64,000 nucleotides of DNA. It comes from Halobacterium zhouii. GTDB taxonomy: Archaea > Halobacteriota > Halobacteria > Halobacteriales > Halobacteriaceae. Shown piece after piece: positions 1 through 7,988 of the stretch. The notes below the pieces were generated by a model. It did not search any database, was not told the origin of the DNA, and saw only the letters and a list, made by a program, of their open reading frames with translations. The position numbers were made by a program, and so were the translations under genes. Position 1 is the stretch's first letter, and every line of letters starts with the position of its first letter. The stretch lies in the NCBI RefSeq assembly GCF_021249405.1, contig NZ_CP089593.1, positions 434,001 to 498,000 of the forward strand, given 5' to 3'.

Positions 1-1
1 G

Positions 2-355
2 TGCCCTGTCGCCGAGGGCGACTGGGAGTGGGCGGACTGTCCACACTACCGGTGCCGGCAGCGCGACCGCGAGTGCGTGCGTTGCGGTCTCGAGGAGCGC
101 CGCGACGCCCACAGCGACGACCGCCCGCTCCTGGAGGAACACCACCTCGCGTACGCCGACGAGGCGGACGTCGGCCACGAGATAACCGTCTACCTCTGCC
201 GGTGGTGTCACGCCAAGGTCCACGGGTCGTGGGGGCGCATCGACGACGACGTCGGCCCGGACGCGGAGGCCATCGCGGCGGCGGAAGCCCGCCGGAGCGA
301 CGAGCGGGCGGAGTTGGGGTTCGAGACGGCAGCAGAGCGACGGGAGGAGGAGTGA
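2..355 (+). CDS. HNH-like zinc-binding protein (5' end outside window)
   Basis: Reading frame 2 is open from the first base of the window, so the gene starts upstream and only the last 117 residues are seen. The visible part carries cysteine/histidine pairs (DCPHYRC, CVRCG) followed by EEHHLAY and, about 20 residues on, LCRWCHAKVH. That EHH...CxxCHxxVH spacing is what HNH-type zinc folds use, so nuclease-like or structural zinc binding is plausible. The C-terminal 40 residues are acidic and low in hydrophobics. An internal ATG at 77 would cut off the first zinc pair, so I do not use it. Function beyond metal binding is inference. Confidence 0.7.
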   Translation, partial: CPVAEGDWEWADCPHYRCRQRDRECVRCGLEERRDAHSDDRPLLEEHHLAYADEADVGHEITVYLCRWCHAKVHGSWGRIDDDVGPDAEAIAAAEARRSDERAELGFETAAERREEE

Positions 356-413
356 ACTCGGAGACGGTCGGCGCGACCCCGGGAGTAACTTCGGTACCAC
401 GCGTAGGCGGTGT

Positions 414-851
414 ATGGCCACAGACTCGTCCGTCCACCTCGGGCACGTTCACCTGAAGGTACGCGACGTGGAGCGCGCACTCGACTTCTATCAGGGCGTA
501 CTCGACCTCGAGGTCTCCGAGCGCCCGGGGAACTATGCGTTCCTGACGTTCGGCGAGCACCACCACGACGTCGCGTTGCAGGGCGTCGGCGATAACGCGC
601 CCGGGCCGGGTCGGGGCGTCGGCCTCTACCACGCCGCTTTCGAAGTCGACACGCCCGCGCGCCTGCGGGAGGTGTACCAGCGCCTCCGGGAGCGCGGCGT
701 CGGCGTCTCACCGGTCGACCACGGCATCAGCAAGGCGCTGTACTTCGACGACCCGGCCGGGAACGGTCTGGAGGTGTACGTCGACACGCGCGACGAACAC
801 GGTCCGGAGTGGGAAGGGACGAACCGGCGTTTCGACCCGGAAGCGCTCTGA
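414..851 (+). CDS. VOC (glyoxalase/dioxygenase fold) family protein
   Basis: 145 residues, one complete vicinal-oxygen-chelate module pair. The N terminus LGHVHLKVRDVERALDFYQ is the usual first beta-alpha-beta unit with metal-ligand His11 or His13. The middle LYHAAFEV and the C-terminal NGLEVYVD supply the further expected His and Glu ligands, so a mononuclear metal enzyme is likely. The family covers glyoxalase I, ring-cleavage dioxygenases and fosfomycin-type proteins; this sequence alone does not choose between them. A TAACTT-like box about 28 nt before the ATG suggests a leaderless single-gene transcript. Confidence 0.85.
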   Translation: MATDSSVHLGHVHLKVRDVERALDFYQGVLDLEVSERPGNYAFLTFGEHHHDVALQGVGDNAPGPGRGVGLYHAAFEVDTPARLREVYQRLRERGVGVSPVDHGISKALYFDDPAGNGLEVYVDTRDEHGPEWEGTNRRFDPEAL

Positions 852-946
852 CGGTGTCGCCCAACGCGCTCCGCCGCGAATCGCGTCGTTCCGTCCGCAG
901 GACCGAACGGTTGGGTTTTTAGTCGTCAGTCGTCTACCACCTCGCA

Positions 947-1498
947 ATGACTCGCATCCTCGTCGTCGACAACCACGGGCAGTTCACCCACCTGGAGCAC
1001 CGCCTGCTCCGGGACCTCGACGGGGTGGAGACCGACCTCGTGGACAACACGACGCCCCCCGAGGACCTCGACGCGGACGGTCTCGTACTCTCCGGCGGCC
1101 CCGACATCGACGACGTCGGGCGCTGTGCGGAGTACCTCGAACTCGACGTGCCCGTGCTCGGCATCTGTCTCGGCATGCAGTTCATGGCCGTGGAACTCGG
1201 CGGGCGCGTCGAGTCCGGCGAGTACGGCGGCTACGCGGACGTCGACGTCGAGATTCTGGACGACGAAGACCCGCTCCTCGGGTCGCTCGCGCCCGGCATG
1301 CGCGTGTGGGCGAGCCACGCGGACGAGGTGGTGGCTCTGCCCGAGGGGTTCGAGCGGACCGCCGAGAGCGACATCTGTGCGGTGGAGGCGATGTCGAACA
1401 CGGACCGAGACCTCTACGGCGTACAGTTCCACCCCGAGGTGGCACACACGGAGCGCGGCGAGGAACTGTTCGAGAACTTCGCGCGGGTCTGCGAGTAG
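947..1498 (+). CDS. guaAA: GMP synthase, glutamine amidotransferase subunit A
   Basis: 183-residue class I glutaminase that supplies ammonia to the separate ATP-pyrophosphatase subunit (GuaAB) for XMP to GMP conversion; archaea encode the two halves separately. The triad is visible: Cys74 in LGICLGMQ, His162 and Glu164 in QFHPEV. The N terminus ILVVDNHGQFTHLEHR is typical of the archaeal GuaAA type rather than TrpG or PabA. A GTTTTTAG box sits about 30 nt before the ATG, fitting leaderless transcription. The DUF2070 gene follows after only 4 nt, so the two are probably co-transcribed. The ATPase subunit is not in this window. Confidence 0.95.
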   Translation: MTRILVVDNHGQFTHLEHRLLRDLDGVETDLVDNTTPPEDLDADGLVLSGGPDIDDVGRCAEYLELDVPVLGICLGMQFMAVELGGRVESGEYGGYADVDVEILDDEDPLLGSLAPGMRVWASHADEVVALPEGFERTAESDICAVEAMSNTDRDLYGVQFHPEVAHTERGEELFENFARVCE

Positions 1499-1502
1499 GC
1501 CC

Positions 1503-3365
1503 ATGACGGAGACCCAGGGTGAACTCGCCAGCCTCTCGAAGTACATCTTCCGCGCGCCGCGGTGGTACACGAGCGTCGCGCTCTCGCTCGTCGTCGCCGC
1601 GCTCGCGGGCGTCGCCGCGTTCAACAGCGTCTACGTCCTCGAGGACGCCTGGCAGGGCGTCTTCTTCATCGGCGTGCCGACGGTGGTGGCGAGCCTCGTC
1701 ACCACCCCGATCGACCGACGGCTCGACGGCCAACTCACGTACAATCGGTCGTCGCTGCTCGCGGTCGCCTGCGAGGTGATCGTGGTGACAGTGCTCGTGC
1801 TCGCGGGCATCGTCGCAACGCTGTCGGCCCAGTTCGGACAGAACTTCGTGTTCGACGCGCTCATCGCAGCGCTCGCGCTCGTGTTCGCCATCCGCCTGCT
1901 GGTCGTCCTTGCGGTGTCCCGGAACTCGCTGTGGCTCGCCGCGATTCCGGCGAGCGTGCAGACCGCGACCGCCGGCCTCCTCCTGTTCGTCTACTCGGGA
2001 ACGATGAACTACCTCGCGGAGGGTGGGTCGTACATCGGTGCGCTGTTCTCCCGGCCGGGCCACGCGCCCCCCGAAATCCAGTACGCGTTCACGCCCGAGG
2101 ACTTCGCACTGCTCTCCCTGATGACGGGGTTCTACGGGCTCGGCGCGTACGTGTTCCTCGTCGTCGTGGACCGCCCGTGGAAGCGGAGCCTGGACGTGAG
2201 CGTTCTCGACTTCCTGCAGGGGTTCATCGGCCACATCGCGGAGGGGACCCGCGAACTCGAGGATTTCTTCGAGCAGATCGGCGAGGAGGCGGTCGTCCCA
2301 GTCACGGTGCTCTCCTTCCGGCGGACGAACGACCACCAGGAGAAAGCCCGCGTCGTGTTGCCGATGATTCATCCCGGGCCGATGGGCGAAATCGGCGGCG
2401 GGAACCTCCCGCAGCGCGTCGCAGAGACCACGTCGGGGCTGGCGTTCCCGCCCCACGCCACCGCCGGCCACGACTTCAATCTCGTCACAGAACGCGAGGT
2501 CGACACCCTCATGGAGGCCGCGGACCGCGCCCACGAGCGCATCGAGTACACGGACACGGCGACCGCCGCCGTCCGCGTTCAGGAGAACGAGGCGAAACTG
2601 CTCGGCCAGGCGTTCGGCGGCGACGCCTTCCTCGTCTCCACGTACGCCCCCGAGTTCGCCGACGACATCGAGTACGCGGTCGGGCTGTCGGCGTCCGCCG
2701 AGGCCCGCGTCGAGGGGATGGGCGACGTGTTGCTCGCGGACGCCCACAACTGCAACAACGGCCTCAGGGGCGACGACCTCGGGCACGTCTACCCGGGAAG
2801 CAAGCGCTCGTTCGACATGATCCAGGCGGCCGGCGGAATCGCGAGCCGCCTCGACGACGCCGACGAACACGCCCTCGAACTCGGCGTCGCGTGGGACCGC
2901 ACGCCGTGGCGACCCGAGGACGGCATCGGTCCGCTCGGCGTCCGCGTCGCCGTCCTCGACAGTGACGGCCAGCGCACCGCGTACGTGCTCGTCGACGGCA
3001 ACAACATGGAGCCCGGCCTGCGCGAGCACATCATCGACGGCCTCGACGTCGACCACGCCGAGGTGATGACGACGGACACGCACATCGTGAACACCGTCGA
3101 GTCCTCGAACCAGGTCGGCGCGGCCATCGACGGCGACGCCCTCGCGGAGCTCGTCGCGGACCTCGTCGAACGCGCCGAGGGCGACCTCGAACCCGTCGAG
3201 GCGGGCATGGCGACCGAGCGCGCGGAGGTCACCGTCTTCGGGAACGACCGCACGGAGACGCTCGCCAGCCACGCGAACGCCGTCATCGCGATGGGCGGCG
3301 CGTTCGCCGTGGTGTCGATCCTGTTCACGGTGGCGGTCAGCGTGCTCGTGTTCTTCCTGACGTAG
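1503..3365 (+). CDS. DUF2070 family membrane protein
   Basis: 620 residues from the ATG at 1503, 4 nt after guaAA; the frame is open further upstream but that part overlaps guaAA and is out of character. The first ~230 residues form about seven hydrophobic helices. A long soluble domain follows (residues ~240-590) with conserved-looking stretches MIHPGPMGEIGGGNLP, ADAHNCNNG and VDGNNM, and one last helix ends the protein. This is the layout of the archaeal DUF2070 family. The HPGPMG...DAHN histidine/aspartate motifs look like a metal or phosphate site, but no activity is established to my knowledge. Link to GMP synthesis is only by operon position. Confidence 0.85.
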   Translation: MTETQGELASLSKYIFRAPRWYTSVALSLVVAALAGVAAFNSVYVLEDAWQGVFFIGVPTVVASLVTTPIDRRLDGQLTYNRSSLLAVACEVIVVTVLVLAGIVATLSAQFGQNFVFDALIAALALVFAIRLLVVLAVSRNSLWLAAIPASVQTATAGLLLFVYSGTMNYLAEGGSYIGALFSRPGHAPPEIQYAFTPEDFALLSLMTGFYGLGAYVFLVVVDRPWKRSLDVSVLDFLQGFIGHIAEGTRELEDFFEQIGEEAVVPVTVLSFRRTNDHQEKARVVLPMIHPGPMGEIGGGNLPQRVAETTSGLAFPPHATAGHDFNLVTEREVDTLMEAADRAHERIEYTDTATAAVRVQENEAKLLGQAFGGDAFLVSTYAPEFADDIEYAVGLSASAEARVEGMGDVLLADAHNCNNGLRGDDLGHVYPGSKRSFDMIQAAGGIASRLDDADEHALELGVAWDRTPWRPEDGIGPLGVRVAVLDSDGQRTAYVLVDGNNMEPGLREHIIDGLDVDHAEVMTTDTHIVNTVESSNQVGAAIDGDALAELVADLVERAEGDLEPVEAGMATERAEVTVFGNDRTETLASHANAVIAMGGAFAVVSILFTVAVSVLVFFLT

Positions 3366-3452
3366 CGGGTCGTTCGTCGAACGCGAGACGCGCCGCTCTC
3401 GCGCTGGGATACTGAGAAACGAGTTCGTGGCTCGATGCCGTCCCGCGCCGGC

Positions 3453-3701
3453 CTACGCGTCGTCCTCGGTCGCGAACAGGTCGTCGACCGCGCCCTGTGC
3501 CGCGAGCGCCGCGTCGTCCGCGACCTGCTCGACGTCCGCGTCGGCTTCCGGCGCGTTCACGTACACGTCAACGTCGAGCACGCCGTCCTCGAAGGACACC
3601 GTGATGTCGAGGTCGTCGACGTCGCTGTTCTGTAACCGCGCGAGAACGAGCCCCTCGGCGGCCTCCGCGGCCGTCTCGACGACCTCCTCGTCGGTCGGCA
3701 T
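3453..3701 (-). CDS. DUF3194 family protein next to prefoldin beta
   Basis: 82-residue, strongly acidic protein beginning three bases after the prefoldin beta stop codon, so translation is probably coupled. It has an N-terminal helix, a beta-strand pair (DDLDITVSFEDGVLDVDVYVNAP) and an acidic tail. The family is a constant companion of the prefoldin beta gene in haloarchaea, which suggests a role with the chaperone or with nascent proteins; that is inference from neighbourhood. No catalytic motif is visible. Confidence 0.8.
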   Translation of the reverse strand: MPTDEEVVETAAEAAEGLVLARLQNSDVDDLDITVSFEDGVLDVDVYVNAPEADADVEQVADDAALAAQGAVDDLFATEDDA

Positions 3702-3704
3702 CGA

Positions 3705-4082
3705 TCAGGCGCTCGGACCGCCGCCCATCGCACCGCCGGCGCCGCCGAGCATGTTCTGGAGCTCCTCCTGCAGGCTCTCGAACTGCTCCTGCACGCGCTC
3801 CTCCTGCTTCTCGAGGGTCTCGACGCGAACCTCGAGATTGTCGACCTTCTCCTCGAGGTCGTCGGCGGCCTCGTCGTACCCCGTCTCGACGAGCAGCTCG
3901 CCGACCTCGCGGTACATCGTCGCGCCCGAGTCGATGTCCTCGAGCGCTTCGAGGGCCGTCTGGGACTCGTTGAGCTGGGTCTCGGCCTGCTGTTTCTGCG
4001 CGGAGACCGTTTGGGCCTTCTCCTGGAGGTCCTGCAGTTCCTCGAGTTTCTCCTGTGCTTCCGGTGGCAGATTGCCCTGCAT
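3705..4082 (-). CDS. pfdB: Prefoldin subunit beta
   Basis: 125 residues starting at the ATG giving [17 protein letters not shown]; a longer frame exists upstream but adds 20 basic residues unlike the family. Prefoldin is a hexamer of two alpha and four beta subunits that captures unfolded proteins and hands them to the thermosome. Two long heptad-rich helices (residues ~8-50 and ~75-115) flank a short central beta-hairpin region around [15 protein letters not shown], the canonical beta-subunit layout. The C terminus is a Gly/Met-rich tail ([12 protein letters not shown]). Downstream is DUF3194; upstream lies a 248-nt repeat-bearing gap before pcc1. Confidence 0.95.
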   Translation of the reverse strand: MQGNLPPEAQEKLEELQDLQEKAQTVSAQKQQAETQLNESQTALEALEDIDSGATMYREVGELLVETGYDEAADDLEEKVDNLEVRVETLEKQEERVQEQFESLQEELQNMLGGAGGAMGGGPSA

Positions 4083-4149
4083 ACTCGCAGAGATGCGTGC
4101 CCGACAGAAAAACCCCTGCTTTGTGCTCGCTCGTTCACTCACTCCGAGT

Positions 4150-4333
4150 CACGCGGCTCGCGCATCGCTGCGCTCCGCGCTCGCGTTTTCGTGGTTCTCA
4201 GTCGTTCCCACCGTCAGAGCGTTGCTCTGACGAGCTCTCGTTCGCCTTCGGCTCACGAGAACTACGCTCACTCCCTCCGAACCACGCGGCTCGCGCATCG
4301 CTGCGCTCCGCGCTCGCGTTTTCGTGGTTCTCA
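4150..4333. repeat. 51-bp exact direct repeat pair between pfdB and pcc1
   Basis: Positions 4150-4200 and 4283-4333 are identical over 51 bases (start CACGCGGCTCGCG, end TTTTCGTGGTTCTCA), offset 133. The second copy runs into the last codon (TGA) of pcc1 at 4331. Between the copies is a perfect hairpin around 4209-4229 (CGTCAGAGC / GCTCTGACG). No protein-like frame fills the 248-nt gap, although short frames cross it. It looks like a duplicated intergenic unit, perhaps a transcription-termination or recombination product. Confidence 0.85.
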
Positions 4334-4597
4334 CTCGCTACGCTCGTTCCGAACCACGCTCTCTGCTACCTCGACGAGCGTCGCCCACGTGTTGTGTCCC
4401 GCCCGCAACGCGGTCAGGTCACTGGCCTCCACGGTGACCGTGACCTTCGCGCCGTCCCGGGAGACGGTGGCCGTGCTCCGGTCGCCGTCGATGTCGCCGG
4501 CTTCCACGGCGACGCTCCGCTCGACGATGCGAGCGCGCGCGGTCGAATCGTACTCGAAGACGAGCGTCGCGGTGTGAGCGCCGGGCGTCGGGTGCAC
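4331..4597 (-). CDS. pcc1: KEOPS complex subunit Pcc1
   Basis: 88-residue protein with the Pcc1 fold: two beta-alpha-beta segments, including ATLVFEYDSTARARIVERSVAVE at the N terminus and KVTVTVEASDLTALRAGHNTW in the second half. Pcc1 is the dimeric small subunit of KEOPS (with Kae1, Bud32, Cgi121), which makes N6-threonylcarbamoyladenosine at position 37 of ANN-decoding tRNAs. The start is GTG at 4597, 22 nt after rpoP; no ATG lies in frame. The rpl37ae-rpoP-pcc1 order is typical for haloarchaea. The stop codon lies at the edge of the 51-bp repeat. Confidence 0.85.
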   Translation of the reverse strand: MHPTPGAHTATLVFEYDSTARARIVERSVAVEAGDIDGDRSTATVSRDGAKVTVTVEASDLTALRAGHNTWATLVEVAESVVRNERSE

Positions 4598-4619
4598 GGT
4601 CGAGAAACAGTCGCCCGGG

Positions 4620-4754
4620 TTACTTCACGTCGACTTCCTTCACGTCGCGGCTGCGCTCCTTCAGGAGCACGCGGTGGCCACAGTAGGGACAGCGCACGCC
4701 GCCGTACTCGTCGAGTTGGACGTCTCGCTTACAGCGGGAGCACTTGTACGCCAT
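4620..4754 (-). CDS. rpoP: DNA-directed RNA polymerase subunit P (Rpb12 homologue)
   Basis: 44 residues, too short to be seen as more than the tail of a longer spurious frame. [10 protein letters not shown]...[17 protein letters not shown] has one zinc ribbon with Cys5, Cys8, Cys22 and Cys25, the RpoP/Rpb12 pattern, followed by the basic segment that contacts RpoB/RpoD. It starts 2 nt after the L37Ae stop codon and leads into pcc1, so the three form one operon on the minus strand. Length matches archaeal RpoP. Confidence 0.95.
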   Translation of the reverse strand: MAYKCSRCKRDVQLDEYGGVRCPYCGHRVLLKERSRDVKEVDVK

Positions 4755-4756
4755 CT

Positions 4757-5047
4757 TCAGGCCTCTTCCTCGTCGCCCTCGCCCTCGGAGAGCGCGGTCC
4801 GGATGGAGCGCGCGACGGACTTCCCGCCGGGCGTCTGCGGGCGGTACGCGCCGCCGGCGTACTTGTACTCGCACTTGCCACACTGCCAGATGCCGGTCCC
4901 CTGGCGGGAGACGGCGTCGGAACCGCACTCGGGGCAGGTGTGGTCGTCGTTCGTGTCGCTCTCGATGTCCGCGACGCGGCGACGCGCGACGCGACCGTAC
5001 CGCGCGCCGAACCGACCGGCACTGCCGGTGGTGCTATTCTCAGCCAT
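4757..5047 (-). CDS. rpl37ae: 50S ribosomal protein L37Ae
   Basis: 96 residues from the ATG at 5047. A basic N-terminal segment ([15 protein letters not shown]) precedes a C4 zinc ribbon with Cys38/Cys41 and Cys56/Cys59 (TCPEC...WQCGKC), then the conserved [14 protein letters not shown] and an acidic halophile tail. It belongs to the large subunit near the E site. The frame extends 10 residues further upstream, but MAENST is the usual halophilic N terminus. First gene of the rpl37ae-rpoP-pcc1 block. Confidence 0.95.
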   Translation of the reverse strand: MAENSTTGSAGRFGARYGRVARRRVADIESDTNDDHTCPECGSDAVSRQGTGIWQCGKCEYKYAGGAYRPQTPGGKSVARSIRTALSEGEGDEEEA

Positions 5048-5232
5048 AGTAGACGTGTCTATCGCTGGCGCGCACATAAACGCTACGAGTCAGAGCAGCC
5101 ACGCCGGGCCAGTACAGGCGTCGCCGGACCGACGCAGACGCCGCCGTCGGCTGAGACAGATCAGCATTCGGTTCGGTGCAAGCACACGTCGAAGGGGCCA
5201 ACCTTTTGTGCGCTTGCGTGGTCCGGCCCGGT

Positions 5233-6579
5233 ATGGGTCTGTTCGACCGTCTTCGCGGAAGTGACGCTGGCCGGGTCGCGTTCGTCGGTATCGACGGCGT
5301 CCCGTTCAGTCTGATTGCTGACGAACCCGAGACGTTCCCGAACCTCCACGCGCTCATCGAGGAGGGGTCGGGCGGCGAGATCGACAGCATCGTGCCCCCG
5401 GAGTCGAGCGCGTGCTGGCCGTCGCTCACGACCGGTGTGAACCCCGGCGAGACCGGCGTGTACGGGTTCCAGGACCGCGAATCCGGGAGCTACGACACGT
5501 ACGTGCCGATGGGCCAGGACGTGCAGGCGACGCGCCTCTGGGACCGCGTGACCGACGCGGGACGCGAGGCGACCGTGCTGAACGTGCCGGTGACGTTCCC
5601 GCCCCAGCGGAACGTCCAGCGCATGGTCTCGGGGTTCCTCTCGCCGGGTCTGGAGAAGGCGTCGCATCCGCCGGAGGTCGGCGAGTACCTCGACTCCATC
5701 GACTACCGCATCGACGCGAACGTGAAACTCGGGCACGACGACGACAAGACGGAGTTCGTGGAGAACGCCCACGAGACCCTCGACGCGCGCTACGAGGCGT
5801 TCGAGCACTACCTCTCGGAGGACGACTGGGACCTGTTTTTCGGCGTGTTCATGACGACCGACCGTCTCAACCACTTCCTGTTCAGGGATTACGAGCACGA
5901 CGGCGAGTACCGCGAGGAGTTCCTGGAGTTCTACGCGAAGGTCGACGACTACATCGGCCAGTTGCGCGAGCGTCTCGCGGACGACGTGACGCTGGTCGTC
6001 GCGTCGGACCACGGGTTCACGAGCGAGGACTACGAGGTCCACCTGAACGAGTGGCTCGAGCAGGAGGGCTGGCTCTCCTACGAGGACGACGACCACGACG
6101 CTCTCGCCGACATCGACGACGACGCGAAGGCGTACTCGTTCATCCCGGGTCGGTTCTACCTGAATCTGGAGGGCCGCGAGCCACGCGGGAGCGTCCCGGA
6201 GTCCGAGTACGAGTCGGTTCGCGCGGACCTCAAGGAGAAACTGGAGAACCTCGAGGCGCCCGACGGTCGCCCGGTCTGCGAGCGCGTCGTCGTGAAGGAG
6301 GACGCCTTCGAAGGCGCACACGACGAGATCGCGCCCGACCTGGTCGCCATCCCGAACCACGGTTTCGACCTGAAGGCGGGGTTCTCGGGCCACGGCGAGG
6401 TGTTCGACCACGGGCCCCGGAACGGCATGCACTCCTTCGAAAACGCGACGTTCGTCACGGACGACCCCGACGTCGAGATTCCGGACGGAACGGACCTCTT
6501 CGACATTGCGCCGACGCTCCTCGACATGCTCGAGGTGGAGTACGACGGCCGCGAGTTCGACGGCGCCAGCCTCGTCTGA
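5233..6579 (+). CDS. Alkaline phosphatase-fold phosphodiesterase/nucleotide pyrophosphatase
   Basis: 448 residues from the ATG at 5233; a CCTTTTGTG box about 30 nt upstream supports this start and a leaderless mRNA. Metal ligands and nucleophile of the type I phosphodiesterase family are recognisable: Asp21 in GIDGVPF, Thr66/67 in WPSLTTGVNPGETG, ASDHGF around residue 257 and a late FSGHGEVFDHGPRNGMH. No signal peptide or membrane segment is seen, so it is cytoplasmic. Family members hydrolyse phosphodiesters, nucleotide sugars or phosphonates; the substrate cannot be told from sequence. Confidence 0.85.
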   Translation: MGLFDRLRGSDAGRVAFVGIDGVPFSLIADEPETFPNLHALIEEGSGGEIDSIVPPESSACWPSLTTGVNPGETGVYGFQDRESGSYDTYVPMGQDVQATRLWDRVTDAGREATVLNVPVTFPPQRNVQRMVSGFLSPGLEKASHPPEVGEYLDSIDYRIDANVKLGHDDDKTEFVENAHETLDARYEAFEHYLSEDDWDLFFGVFMTTDRLNHFLFRDYEHDGEYREEFLEFYAKVDDYIGQLRERLADDVTLVVASDHGFTSEDYEVHLNEWLEQEGWLSYEDDDHDALADIDDDAKAYSFIPGRFYLNLEGREPRGSVPESEYESVRADLKEKLENLEAPDGRPVCERVVVKEDAFEGAHDEIAPDLVAIPNHGFDLKAGFSGHGEVFDHGPRNGMHSFENATFVTDDPDVEIPDGTDLFDIAPTLLDMLEVEYDGREFDGASLV

Positions 6580-6595
6580 ACGGAGCAGTTACAGT

Positions 6596-6655
6596 ACGGT
6601 AGCGGTCAGCGGTCTACGGTAGCTGTCCGCGGTCTGTGGTAGCGGTCAGCGGTTT
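6596..6655 (+). repeat. Degenerate 20-bp tandem repeat (3 units)
   Basis: Three 20-bp units at 6596, 6616 and 6636, consensus ACGGTAGCGGTCAGCGGTCT, each carrying GGTAGC. A decayed fourth follows. They lie 17 nt after the stop codon of the phosphodiesterase gene. The GTAGCGG core recurs in arrays at 33361-33414 and 46894-46985. Confidence 0.8.
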
Positions 6656-6753
6656 CGGTCGGCGGTTGCCGTTTGCGGCGCGATTGCAGCGCGGCAAGCA
6701 TTCGCGGCCGGAGGCCGCGATTCACTCGCACGAGCGGAGCGAGTGCGAGGAGG

Positions 6754-6829
6754 TTTTTAGCGTAGCTTTTTGCGAGGTGGGTTCCCGCAGCGAACGCAGT
6801 GAGCGAGGAAACCCGCCGAAGTAAAAAGG
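6754..6829. terminator. Bidirectional terminator region between convergent genes
   Basis: Two T-runs on the plus strand (6754-6758 and 6767-6771, within TTTTTAGCGTAGCTTTTTGC) serve the plus-strand phosphodiesterase gene. The A-run at 6823-6827 gives a T-run on the minus strand seven bases after the cetZ stop. Archaeal termination relies on such T tracts. The upstream part of this gap (6660-6750) holds short hairpins (GCGGCCGGAGGCCGC; CACTCGC/GCGAGTG) and no gene. Confidence 0.5.
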
Positions 6830-6835
6830 TCCTCG

Positions 6836-7909
6836 TTAAAACAACCCGTCGAGGTCGTCGTTCTGGAAGGCTTCGTGCTCCTCTTCGGCCTGGACTTCCT
6901 TGTTGGCTTCTTTGGCGCGTTCCATGAAGTCCTCGATGCGGGGGGAGCGCGCGATGCCGGAGAGGAGAACGGTGGTGGCGATTTTCTCGGAGTCGACGGG
7001 GAAGTCGCCGCCACGGACCTGCATGCTGCGCGTTTCCTCCTCGACCCAGGAGCGGGCTTTCTCGACGCCCTTCCTGGGGATGCGGTCGGTGTCGCCGGCG
7101 ACGACGACGAGGGCGGCGCCGGCTTCCGTGGTTTCGGGGACGCTCATGCCGGTGAGGAGCGCTTTCCGAGTGGTGGAGGTGATGACGTTGATGTTCTCGC
7201 CGGCGTCTGGGGCGGCGTCGGCGTTGGCGAAGCCAAGCGCGGACATGTCCCCGGATTTCAGGGTGTTGATGACTTCGCTGGAGTCGACGACGCTCTCGCC
7301 GACACCCTCGATGTTTTCACCGGCGGCGAGCACGATGCCGACGCGGCGAGCGATGCGTTCGTTGATGGCGTCGTAGGCTTCGGTGACGCTCTCGCCGCTC
7401 TTGCGCCACGCGTCGTTGTCGACGAGGAGGACGGAGTCGGCTTCGCCGAGCAGGGTTTTGAGGGAGCGGCCGGCGTTGGCCTGGTAGATGCCGCCTTCGT
7501 CGCGTCCGGGGAGGATTCCGAGCGCGTAGACGGGAATCTCGTACACCTGCTGGAGTTCGTCGACGATGACCGGGGCGCCGCCGGAGCCGGTGCCGCCGCC
7601 GAGGCCGGCGACGACGAAGATGGCCTCCGTTTTGGGGTCGACGACGCCGTCGAGTTCGCCCATGACTTCTCGGGCGTCGGACTGCATGACTTCGGCGCCG
7701 AGTTCGTTGTCGGCGCCGACGCCGTGGCCTTTCACGCGTTCCTGGCCGACGAGCATGGTGTCGATGTCGAGCGGTTCGAGGTCTGTCCTGGCGGTGTTGA
7801 CGGCGAGCGCGCCGCGGATGGCGTCGTAGCCGGCGCGGCGGTCCTCGGCGAGGAGGGCCTCCGAGAGCTTGCCGCCGGCTTGACCGATACCGATGAGGGC
7901 CGCTTTCAT
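6836..7909 (-). CDS. cetZ: CetZ-family tubulin-like GTPase
   Basis: 357 residues. N-terminal MKAALIGIGQAGGK is the Rossmann phosphate loop, and the tubulin/FtsZ signature GGGTGSG is at residues 104-110. VKGHGVGADNELGAE and NDAWRKSGESV are hallmarks of CetZ rather than FtsZ1/FtsZ2. CetZ proteins are membrane-cortex cytoskeletal GTPases that control cell shape and, for CetZ1, rod development and motility in Haloferax. No FtsZ-type C-terminal SepF-binding peptide is seen; the tail is acidic and ends DDLDGLF. Which CetZ paralogue this is I cannot say. It is divergent from the pilus-like operon, sharing a ~80-nt promoter region. Confidence 0.92.
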   Translation of the reverse strand: MKAALIGIGQAGGKLSEALLAEDRRAGYDAIRGALAVNTARTDLEPLDIDTMLVGQERVKGHGVGADNELGAEVMQSDAREVMGELDGVVDPKTEAIFVVAGLGGGTGSGGAPVIVDELQQVYEIPVYALGILPGRDEGGIYQANAGRSLKTLLGEADSVLLVDNDAWRKSGESVTEAYDAINERIARRVGIVLAAGENIEGVGESVVDSSEVINTLKSGDMSALGFANADAAPDAGENINVITSTTRKALLTGMSVPETTEAGAALVVVAGDTDRIPRKGVEKARSWVEEETRSMQVRGGDFPVDSEKIATTVLLSGIARSPRIEDFMERAKEANKEVQAEEEHEAFQNDDLDGLF

Positions 7910-7955
7910 ACACCACGTGTCTCAGCGACCGGCTATGAACGTTGTGCCACGTTCA

Positions 7956-7966
7956 ACTTTAAGTAG
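7956..7966 (+). promoter_or_regulatory. Putative TATA box of the pilus-like operon
   Basis: AACTTTAAGTA centred near 7962 lies about 27 nt before the GTG at 7989, the usual haloarchaeal TATA spacing for a leaderless transcript. Read on the other strand it is TACTTAAAGTT, about 50 nt before the cetZ ATG, so the same AT-rich block could serve both directions. Confidence 0.55.
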
Positions 7967-7988
7967 GATTCCGGGGCCACCCCGGTGC

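Noticed and set aside
1..456. 151-residue frame 1 at the window start
   Set aside because: Arg/Gly/Pro-rich; frame 2 holds the zinc-motif protein.
1182..3272. 696-residue frame on the minus strand opposite DUF2070
   Set aside because: It is an antisense shadow: Arg/His/Glu-rich without domains, produced by the high G+C of the real gene.
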